Source of the DNA: Candidatus Amesbacteria bacterium | Lineage (GTDB): Bacteria; Patescibacteriota; Microgenomatia; CAZETR01; Amesbacteraceae | Direction of reading: 5' to 3' | Length of the DNA: 6,209 nucleotides | Assembly (NCBI GenBank): GCA_030681075.1 | Contig: JAUXUE010000009.1 | Coordinates: forward strand, 1-6,209 | Shown: positions 1 to 5,076 of the stretch, piece by piece | Layout: every line of letters starts with the position of its first letter | Position numbering within the stretch: position 1 is the first letter of the stretch | The notes under the pieces: model-generated | Databases searched by the model: none | What the model saw: the letters and a program-made list of their open reading frames with translations, nothing else | Told to the model about the DNA's origin: nothing | Position numbers and translations under genes: made by a program

Positions 1-1012
1 CAAATAACCACTTAACGTCTGACAGATATAAATAGTTTTCGTACAGCTCGAGAGTGGTCGTCGTCAAATTGGTCACATTTTGTTTAAAATTTGAAATTGC
101 CCTGATATATGCCTGGGCTGAACCAACTGTAGACTTACCAATTATTACCATAAAAGCAAAATATCCATCAAAAGCATATGAGACTATATCATCCACCGTT
201 CCCGCCAAATATCCCCAAATCCTGCCTTGTTTCATCAAATTGCTCCGTAGGGATATTATTTTCCCCCAAGCGTCATATATTTTATCCCTCAGATAGTCTT
301 TCATTCCTAAAAGTCTCAAATCCATGTAGGATTTTGTCCTACCCAAAAAATAACTATACATACCTCTAAATCTATGAAGTCCTGAAACTTTATCTTCGAG
401 TTCAAAATCTTTTTTGATAAATATTCTTTCGACAACTAAACTGGGGATAAGTGAAAGCAAGGACAAAAATATGACTATTGGCTGACCAATTGCAAATATT
501 GAAAGTGAAGAAACGACCCCCGATAGATAAGTTGGGAGTTGGAGAACTTGATTGGATACTTGGCGGATTCTTCCACCCGTCTCTCTTTCGATTCTCATAT
601 ACCGATCCTTAAAATCCGGATTTTCCAGATCGGGTACCGAGATTGAAGCGTATTTAGTAGCTATCATAATTTCCACTTCACTTCCCATTCTCATAATTAG
701 TATTCTGCTCCAGTATCCCGATATTCTTCTAAACAAGGTTTTTATCAGTTGTAAGCACATTCTTCCTAAAACAAGCCAAATAATTATCTGAAAAGATTCT
801 TGAGGTGAAGGATGAGTAATATTAGAAACTAAAATGTCAAAAAACTTTTTGTCTAAGTAAAGACTGGGGATTATTGTAGCGCTGAAAAGAATATTCAAAA
901 CTACAACACCAAAAAACATCCCCTTGTTTATTTTCCACATCAATCCGCCCACAAAGGAGTTTATAGATAAGATTTGCCCCAAAGCCGAAAAGCTGGGTTT
1001 TCTGAATGCCAT
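1..1012 (-). CDS. ABC exporter, N-terminal transmembrane domain (partial, runs off the left edge)
   Basis: The frame opens with ATG at 1010-1012 and stays open to base 1, giving 337 residues with no stop. The protein is hydrophobic, with likely membrane segments near residues 31-53, 73-93, 162-193 (probably two) and 265-292. Stretches between them look like the cytoplasmic loops of type I (MsbA/MdlB-like) exporters: a DLENPDFKDRYMR segment near 128-140, a KSYMDLRLLGMKDYL segment near 227-241, and LYENYLYLSD near 323-332, the position just before the linker to the nucleotide-binding domain. No Walker A, signature or Walker B motif falls in the window, so the ATPase half must lie to the left. 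The family uses ATP to export lipids, drugs or peptides; the substrate cannot be told from this sequence. The start is 9 bases after the serS stop, with no clear Shine-Dalgarno, suggesting co-transcription with serS. By eye its codons are more AT-rich than those of lon. Confidence 0.8.
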   Translation of the reverse strand, partial: MAFRKPSFSALGQILSINSFVGGLMWKINKGMFFGVVVLNILFSATIIPSLYLDKKFFDILVSNITHPSPQESFQIIIWLVLGRMCLQLIKTLFRRISGYWSRILIMRMGSEVEIMIATKYASISVPDLENPDFKDRYMRIERETGGRIRQVSNQVLQLPTYLSGVVSSLSIFAIGQPIVIFLSLLSLIPSLVVERIFIKKDFELEDKVSGLHRFRGMYSYFLGRTKSYMDLRLLGMKDYLRDKIYDAWGKIISLRSNLMKQGRIWGYLAGTVDDIVSYAFDGYFAFMVIIGKSTVGSAQAYIRAISNFKQNVTNLTTTTLELYENYLYLSDVKWLF

Positions 1013-1021
1013 TTCTATATT

Positions 1022-2257
1022 CTACTTCTTTCTCTCTATTTTGTCTTTGCCCATGTAAGACCTGAGTACTTCAGGAATAGTCACCGACCCATCGGCATTC
1101 TGATAATTTTCCAAAATGGCAATCGGAGTGCGGGACATGGCCAATATAGTCCCATTGAGCGTATGAACATATTCATTTTTATCTCCAATGCGAGTCTTGA
1201 TATTTAATCTCCTGGCTTGAAAATCGGTAGTATTGGAAGTGCTTGTCACTTCGCGGTATTTGTTTTGTGAAGGCATCCAGGCTTCAATATCATATTTACG
1301 TGAAGCAGCGTTACCCAAATCACCCGAGGACATTTTGATAACTTGATACGGAATTTTCAGCTCTTGCCAAATTTCTTCTTCAAAAGCCAATAACTTCTCA
1401 TGCCAAGTATCCGATTCTTCGGGCAAACAAAACACCACCATCTCTACTTTGCGAAATTCGTGTGTGCGGAGAGTTCCCCTGACATCCTTTCCATAACTTC
1501 CTATTTCTTGGCGATAACAAGATGAGTATCCAGCATATAATAACGGTAACTTTGAAGAATCTAACACTTCATCTGTATGCATACCTATTAGTGGTATCTC
1601 AGCTGTTGCAATTAGGTCCAAATCTTCGCCTTCGACATGATAAATTTGGCGTTCCTTATCACTTCTGGCTTGAAATCCACAACCCACGATATTTCTCTCT
1701 TTGACAACATTGGGGGTAATGACTGGTGTAAATCCATGTTGTACTGCCTTGGCAAAAGCATAATTAACCAATGCCATTTCCAATAAAGCCCAATCTCCCT
1801 TGAGATAATAAAATCCCGATTGTGCGACTTTGGCACCTCTTTCCAAATCAAGAGTATCTGTCAGCAAACCTATATCTACGTGATCACGGATAGGAAAATT
1901 AAAGATTGGAATTTTTCCTACTGTTTTTATAACTTCGTTTTCTTCAGGTGTACCGACCTTGACGTCCGAAGCCGCAGGATTTGGAATTTTGACCATTAGA
2001 TCATCAAATTTCGTGTCCATGAGTTTAAATCCGTCTTCCAAGTCTTTTAATTTTGTTTTTAACTTTTTTCCTTCTTCAATATCGTCTTTTGTCAGTTTAT
2101 TTCTAGCTGCCCGCAATTCTTCTACTTCGTACATAGCCTTGCGACGCTTTTCATCCAAAACTATTAATTCATCAACCACACTACCGTCAAAGCCTTTGGC
2201 AATCGTGGCTGTTTTGATTCTTTCTGGATTTTCGCGGATTATTTTGATGTCAAGCAT
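1022..2257 (-). CDS. serS: Serine--tRNA ligase (SerRS), complete
   Basis: This cytosolic enzyme of 411 residues charges tRNA-Ser (and tRNA-Sec where present) with serine via seryl-adenylate. The start MLDIKIIRENPE is typical of the family, and a charged helical hairpin at about residues 28-95 matches the N-terminal coiled coil that grips the long variable arm of tRNA-Ser. The class II catalytic core follows: the TAE serine-binding motif at 218-220, motif 2 at about 242-272 (CYRQEIGSYGKDVRG, then THEFRKVEM), and motif 3 at about 367-384, ending RTPIAILEN with the conserved Arg at 376. The C-terminal IPEVLRSYMG is also typical. Length is close to the usual 420-430. Motif 3 reads LNGTILAMSR instead of the common LNGSGLAVGR, a variation that keeps the Arg and Glu. 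A TATAAT box lies seven bases before the ATG, so the gene probably has its own promoter and a leaderless mRNA. The ABC exporter gene follows after 9 bases. The stop is TAG. Confidence 0.97.
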   Translation of the reverse strand: MLDIKIIRENPERIKTATIAKGFDGSVVDELIVLDEKRRKAMYEVEELRAARNKLTKDDIEEGKKLKTKLKDLEDGFKLMDTKFDDLMVKIPNPAASDVKVGTPEENEVIKTVGKIPIFNFPIRDHVDIGLLTDTLDLERGAKVAQSGFYYLKGDWALLEMALVNYAFAKAVQHGFTPVITPNVVKERNIVGCGFQARSDKERQIYHVEGEDLDLIATAEIPLIGMHTDEVLDSSKLPLLYAGYSSCYRQEIGSYGKDVRGTLRTHEFRKVEMVVFCLPEESDTWHEKLLAFEEEIWQELKIPYQVIKMSSGDLGNAASRKYDIEAWMPSQNKYREVTSTSNTTDFQARRLNIKTRIGDKNEYVHTLNGTILAMSRTPIAILENYQNADGSVTIPEVLRSYMGKDKIERKK

Positions 2258-2264
2258 AGACTAT

Positions 2265-2270
2265 ATTATA
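2265..2270 (-). promoter_or_regulatory. Candidate -10 box of the serS promoter (leaderless start)
   Basis: A perfect TATAAT hexamer reads toward serS, with seven bases between it and the ATG at 2255-2257. Initiation normally falls 6-8 bases after the hexamer, so transcription would start at or next to the A of the start codon. No good -35 hexamer is visible at 16-18 bases upstream and there is no TGN extension, so the call rests on the -10 box and its position in the intergenic gap. Confidence 0.5.
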
Positions 2271-2327
2271 TACTTCCGCCCCGAAGGAGTTGCCAGCTGA
2301 AGTTAGGTACTCAATTTAGAAATCTTC

Positions 2328-2359
2328 AAGCTCCGTAGTTGGATGCTACATCACAGCTT
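2328..2359. other. Possible imperfect hairpin in the HD gene-serS gap
   Basis: AAGCT at 2328-2332 can pair with AGCTT at 2355-2359, and inside it GTAG (2335-2338) pairs with CTAC (2346-2349) around a seven-base loop. The two stems are separated by an asymmetric internal loop and no T run follows on either strand, so this is not a normal intrinsic terminator. The rest of the 114-base gap holds only the serS -10 region. It may have arisen by chance. Confidence 0.2.
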
Positions 2360-2371
2360 TGGATTATGGTA

Positions 2372-2926
2372 TCACAAACCAATCTCACTTGCAATAGATT
2401 GCATGGCGGAGAGGGCGATACTAACAAAATCTGGGGGTTTAATACCCAATTTTTCTTCACACTGTGCTATTTGGGAACGATTAACGGCTTTGGCGAATTC
2501 TTTTTTGGGAAACTTCTTAAGCACTGATTCCACAGATAGGTCCACGATTTTTCTGGAAGGCAGGACAAGAGTACAAGCCACAATAAATCCAGTCAATTCG
2601 TCGCAACACTCTAGTGACCATTCCATGGGACCCTCTAGATGAGCCAAATGTGTGTGATGAGTGTTATGTGATTGAAGTGCATGAGTAAACCTAGGATCAT
2701 CAATTCTGGAAAGTGTGACTATAGTATGTTTTTCAGGCGTTTCCTTGGTCTCTTCCCAATCCGAATCGTGAATAATTCCAAGAATCTCCCATGTCTCTGG
2801 ATCTCCACCAAGTTTTTCTGCCAAAGCTTTCATGACTATTCCTACACTCAGACAATGCCGTCTTAAGTTCTCATTTTGAATATGGTCATTTAGGAGCTTA
2901 ATGGCATCATCACGTGTAAGTGTCAT
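2372..2926 (-). CDS. HD-domain protein, putative metal-dependent phosphohydrolase of unknown substrate
   Basis: The product has 184 residues, a normal size for this compact single-domain family. The HD pattern is visible in order: H24 (LRRHC), H53-D54 (IIHDSDWE), H67 (PEKH), H82 and H87 (THALQSHN), and D109 (CCDELTG). These positions match the metal ligands of HD phosphohydrolases. The downstream part (ELTGFIVACTLVLPSRKI, the FAKAVNRSQI and CEEKLGI segments, then ALSAMQSIA) resembles a widespread family of small HD/HDIG proteins whose substrate is not known to me. The stretch after H87 is unusually rich in His (HNTHHTHLAH), which might be extra metal contacts or just lineage-specific. The ATG overlaps the lysS TGA in an ATGA, pointing to translational coupling and the same mRNA as greA-lysS. 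A function tied to tRNA or nucleotide turnover would be a guess from position alone. The stop is TGA. Confidence 0.88.
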   Translation of the reverse strand: MTLTRDDAIKLLNDHIQNENLRRHCLSVGIVMKALAEKLGGDPETWEILGIIHDSDWEETKETPEKHTIVTLSRIDDPRFTHALQSHNTHHTHLAHLEGPMEWSLECCDELTGFIVACTLVLPSRKIVDLSVESVLKKFPKKEFAKAVNRSQIAQCEEKLGIKPPDFVSIALSAMQSIASEIGL

Positions 2927-4371
2927 TTTTCAGGCCGAAGAGTTGGAAATAAAATGACTTCTTTAATTGACCAGGTGTTTGTAAAAAACATAGTCAGGCG
3001 ATCCATGCCGATACCTATACCACCGATGGGGGGCATACCATATTCCATAGCTTCCAAGAAATCTTCATCCACCTGTTGGGCTTCATCCTTGTCACTTCTG
3101 GCAGCCTTGGTGTCCATCTCAAAACGCTCCCTCTGAACTAGGGGGTCGGTCAACTCTGACCATCCATCACAAATTTCGCGACCACCAATATAGCCTTCAA
3201 ATCGTTCTACCCAACCAGATTTTGATCTGTGCGGCTTGGATAATGGACTGACTTCTTGAGGATAATCAATTACAAAAATTGGTTCGATAAGAGTCTTTGA
3301 TATTTTCTTGTCAAATATGTCAAAAATTAATTGTCCTTTTGAAACACCTTTTACCACTTCTATCTTATTTTCTATAGCATACTTAATTAAGTCATCTAAA
3401 GACAACTTCTCAACATCTAGTTCCAATCTCTCAATTAATAAATCCGTCATACAGACTCTAGGCCATTTTTTACTTATGTCAATTTTGTGTTCGTCCACTT
3501 GCATCTGAGCCTTACCGTATATTTTATTGGCCAAATGTTTGATAAGTCCTTCGGTTCTATCCATTACTCCGTGGTAATCGGTATATGATTCGTACCATTC
3601 CATCATCGTAAATTCTGGACTATGGGAATGGTCTATTCCCTCGTTTCGAAAATCACGCCCTATTTCATATACTTTCTCATAGCCTCCCACCACCAACCTT
3701 TTTAAATATAGCTCAAAGGCAATTCGCAAATAAAAATCAGTATCTAGGGCGTTCATATGGGAGATGAATGGTTTAGCATTAGCCCCTCCATAAAGTGGAT
3801 GAAAGATTGGTGTTTCTACCTCTACAAAACCCTGACTATCGAGATAATTTCTAGTCTCACGTAGAATTGTCGATCTTATCTTAAATTTGTTTTTTATTTC
3901 AGAATCCAACAATAAATCAAGATATCTTTTTCGATATCGTTCCTCGGTATCTTTAAGTCCACTCCAATCATCTGGTATGGGACGAAGCGATTTCCCCAAG
4001 ATTTCAAAGTAATTCACGTCAATAGTAATTTCACCTGCTTGAGTTTTGACCACTTTCCCTTTTACTCCCAAGAAATCACCCATATCTAGTAGCTTTAATA
4101 TTTTGAACTTATCGACCAATACTTTCTTTTGAAAAAGAAGCTGAATTTGACCGGAAGCATCTCTCAAGTCCATAAAGATTACATTCCCATGCTCACGCAA
4201 TTTCCAAATTCTACCTGCGACAGAAATCTCTTCATCTAATGAATTTAATGCTTGGGCAATGTTTATTTTGGCAATAGAAAATCCAGTCGGGAACGGATTA
4301 ATATCCAGAGCCTTGAGTTTGTCTAGTTTAGCTAGACGTAATTTTCTTATTTCGTCTAAACGAGTAGCCAT
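2923..4371 (-). CDS. lysS: Lysine--tRNA ligase, class II (LysRS), complete
   Basis: This cytosolic enzyme of 482 residues attaches lysine to tRNA-Lys, a normal length for bacterial class II LysRS. An N-terminal OB-fold anticodon-binding domain spans about residues 48-125 (ISVAGRIWKLREHGN, then FMDLRDASGQIQLLF). The catalytic domain follows with motif 1 (GFVEVETP, 181-188), the GGANAKPF substrate loop (195-202), LYLKRLVVGGYEKVYEIGRDFRNEGI running into motif 2 (241-260), and motif 3 (GIGIGMDRLTMFF, 451-463). SPLSKPHR and the terminal IKEVILFPTLRPE are family hallmarks. Motif 2 reads DHSHSPEFT where RHNPEFT is commonest; the Pro-Glu-Phe core is kept. The start lies 9 bases after the greA stop with no clear Shine-Dalgarno, and greA-lysS is a pairing seen in many bacteria, so both are probably read from the promoter before greA. 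The TGA stop overlaps the next ATG by four bases. Confidence 0.97.
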   Translation of the reverse strand: MATRLDEIRKLRLAKLDKLKALDINPFPTGFSIAKINIAQALNSLDEEISVAGRIWKLREHGNVIFMDLRDASGQIQLLFQKKVLVDKFKILKLLDMGDFLGVKGKVVKTQAGEITIDVNYFEILGKSLRPIPDDWSGLKDTEERYRKRYLDLLLDSEIKNKFKIRSTILRETRNYLDSQGFVEVETPIFHPLYGGANAKPFISHMNALDTDFYLRIAFELYLKRLVVGGYEKVYEIGRDFRNEGIDHSHSPEFTMMEWYESYTDYHGVMDRTEGLIKHLANKIYGKAQMQVDEHKIDISKKWPRVCMTDLLIERLELDVEKLSLDDLIKYAIENKIEVVKGVSKGQLIFDIFDKKISKTLIEPIFVIDYPQEVSPLSKPHRSKSGWVERFEGYIGGREICDGWSELTDPLVQRERFEMDTKAARSDKDEAQQVDEDFLEAMEYGMPPIGGIGIGMDRLTMFFTNTWSIKEVILFPTLRPEK

Positions 4372-4380
4372 AATCTGATT

Positions 4381-4839
4381 TTAGCTTATGGACATCACTG
4401 TGTATACTACCTTGCCAGCAGGAGCTGCCACATCCACCTGTTCACCTATCTTTTTACCCAATAAGGCTTTACCAAGTGGTGAGGTATGCGAAATTTTCTT
4501 TTGGGATGGGTTGGCTTCCCATTCACCCACAATTTCAAAGACAACTTCGGCTTTGCCTACTTTGACTTTGACAGCGTGACCAAATGACACTTCAGAATTA
4601 TTTGTTGGTTTTGTAACTTTGGCGATTCTCATTAAATCTTCGAGTTCAGAAATTTGACCGTCTACAAATGACAAGGATTCCTTAGCATCTTGGTAGTCAC
4701 TATTTTCAGATAGATCACCCATGCTCCGAGCTAGAGATAGTCTCTCGACCAATTGCGGACGCTTTATAGACACCAAAGATTCAAGCTCACTTTTGAGCTT
4801 GATTAAACCCGTTTTAGTAACAAGAATTTGGTTGTTCAT
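4381..4839 (-). CDS. greA: Transcription elongation factor GreA
   Basis: GreA enters the secondary channel of RNA polymerase and stimulates cleavage of backtracked RNA, releasing stalled complexes. The protein has 152 residues (usual about 158). The N-terminal coiled coil covers roughly residues 10-75 (LKSELESL, RPQLVERLSLARS), with the tip GDLSENSDY at 41-49 carrying acidic D42 and E45, the residues that hold the catalytic metal in the family. The C-terminal FKBP-like domain covers about 83-152 and includes SHTSPLGKALLGKKIGE, typical of GreA. I chose the ATG at 4837-4839 because MNNQILVTKTGLIKLKSEL matches the family start; a longer reading from TTG at 4903-4905 adds 22 unrelated residues and begins inside the -35 box. 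Only a weak GGAT precedes the ATG. lysS follows after 9 bases. A promoter and a terminator-like hairpin lie just upstream. The stop is TAA. Confidence 0.95.
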   Translation of the reverse strand: MNNQILVTKTGLIKLKSELESLVSIKRPQLVERLSLARSMGDLSENSDYQDAKESLSFVDGQISELEDLMRIAKVTKPTNNSEVSFGHAVKVKVGKAEVVFEIVGEWEANPSQKKISHTSPLGKALLGKKIGEQVDVAAPAGKVVYTVMSIS

Positions 4840-4844
4840 AATCC

Positions 4845-4870
4845 AAAAAAAATACCCGCCCGAAGCGCGT
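4845..4870 (-). terminator. Terminator-like hairpin with U8 tract in the greA leader (possible attenuator)
   Basis: On the minus strand the 17 bases at 4870-4854 can fold as a stem of five pairs with one G-G mismatch (ACGCGC against GGCGGGT with a UUCGG loop). One base further on is an unbroken run of eight T (4852-4845). This is the layout of an intrinsic terminator, though the stem is short. It lies after the predicted greA start site and ends six bases before the ATG, so it could end read-through from lon/tRNA, attenuate greA, or both. Strength cannot be judged without folding or RNA data. Confidence 0.4.
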
Positions 4871-4876
4871 CTGTGT

Positions 4877-4905
4877 ATCCTACCGCTTTTTATTGGACTT
4901 GTCAA
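4877..4905 (-). promoter_or_regulatory. Sigma-70-type promoter for greA-lysS-HD gene
   Basis: A perfect -35 TTGACA (4905-4900) and a -10 TAGGAT (4882-4877, four of six consensus bases) are separated by the optimal 17 bases. The predicted start of transcription is near 4870, giving a leader of about 30 bases before the greA ATG. The position between the tRNA remnant and greA, and the correct orientation, support it as the main promoter of the greA operon. Confidence 0.7.
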
Positions 4906-4918
4906 TGATTATTCGTTG

Positions 4919-5000
4919 TGACTCCACAGGGAATCGGACCCCTGCCCGAAATGCTTCGCATATCGAAGCAGGCGGGCTGGTTTACAGATTGAGAATCTAT
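4919..5000 (-). pseudogene. Truncated tRNA-Glu-like 3' half, interrupted by a hairpin insertion
   Basis: Starting one base after the CCA of the intact tRNA-Glu, this segment has an anticodon arm (ATAGA, loop TTCTCAA with anticodon CTC, TCTGT), a T arm with loop TCCGATT (4932-4938), and a 3' acceptor strand TGGAGTC plus discriminator A. The last strand would pair with the GGCTCCA found in many tRNA-Glu genes, but no 5' acceptor strand or D arm is present. The T stem is imperfect (an extra G or an A-G mismatch), the encoded tail is CAA rather than CCA, and 32 bases of hairpin sit between the anticodon arm and the T arm. A working tRNA looks very unlikely. It could be a decayed tandem copy, or the displaced 3' fragment left by an element that once integrated at tRNA-Glu. 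Confidence 0.65.
4942..4979. repeat. 32-base hairpin element flanked by CTG direct repeats
   Basis: The core (4945-4976) is an inverted repeat: CCCG (4945-4948) pairs with CGGG (4973-4976), and TGCTTCG (4952-4958) pairs with CGAAGCA (4964-4970) around the loop CATAT, with an AAA/GG internal loop between the stems. CTG occurs on both sides (4942-4944, 4977-4979), as expected of a 3-base target duplication. Removing the core plus one CTG joins the anticodon arm of the tRNA remnant to its T arm. This is a good sign that it is an inserted miniature palindromic repeat, although a single copy cannot prove mobility. Confidence 0.55.
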
Positions 5001-5001
5001 T

Positions 5002-5076
5002 TGGTGACCCCGCGGAGAATCGGACTCCGATTTACAGGTTGAGAACCTGCCGTCCTAGCCGTTAGACGACGAGGCC
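5002..5076 (-). tRNA. tRNA-Glu (anticodon CUC), CCA encoded
   Basis: The minus strand folds into a full cloverleaf. The acceptor stem pairs GGCCTCG (5076-5070) with CGGGGTC (5012-5006). The D arm has stem GTC/GAC and loop TAACGGCTAG. The anticodon stem GCAGG/CCTGT encloses loop TTCTCAA, with anticodon CTC at 5043-5041 reading GAG. The variable loop is AAAT, and the T stem CGGAG/CTCCG is perfect. The discriminator is A (5005) and CCA follows at 5004-5002. Length without CCA is 72. The T loop reads TCCGATT, with C where T55 is nearly universal. The first 22 bases are also the end of the lon reading frame, and the lon stop occupies the last three bases of the D loop. A broken tRNA-Glu-like copy follows directly. 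Confidence 0.92.

Noticed and set aside
54..791. Plus-strand open frames at 54-296, 178-369 and 552-791
   Set aside because: They lie antisense to a continuous minus-strand ABC exporter frame with clear family motifs; their translations show no domain, and they are shadows.
1959..2300. Plus-strand open frame of 113 codons antisense to the SerRS coiled coil
   Set aside because: The Ser/Phe-rich product is what the complement of Lys/Glu/Asp-rich coiled-coil codons gives; no independent support.
2328..2359. Intrinsic terminator after the HD gene
   Set aside because: The stems are short and split by an asymmetric loop, and no T tract follows.
4840..4905. A 22-residue N-terminal extension of GreA starting at TTG 4903-4905
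   Set aside because: The added residues do not resemble GreA, the TTG is the first half of the -35 hexamer, and the stretch spans the whole promoter and the terminator-like hairpin. The internal ATG at 4839 gives the normal GreA start.
4942..4979. A single-unit CRISPR repeat or intrinsic terminator for the tRNA
   Set aside because: There is only one copy with no spacers, and neither strand has a T run after the stem.
4919..5000. A functional tRNA with a long variable arm (type II)
   Set aside because: No 5' acceptor strand or D arm exists upstream, because the segment begins one base after the CCA of the preceding tRNA; the CUC anticodon and tRNA-Glu-like ends also argue against Leu, Ser or Tyr.
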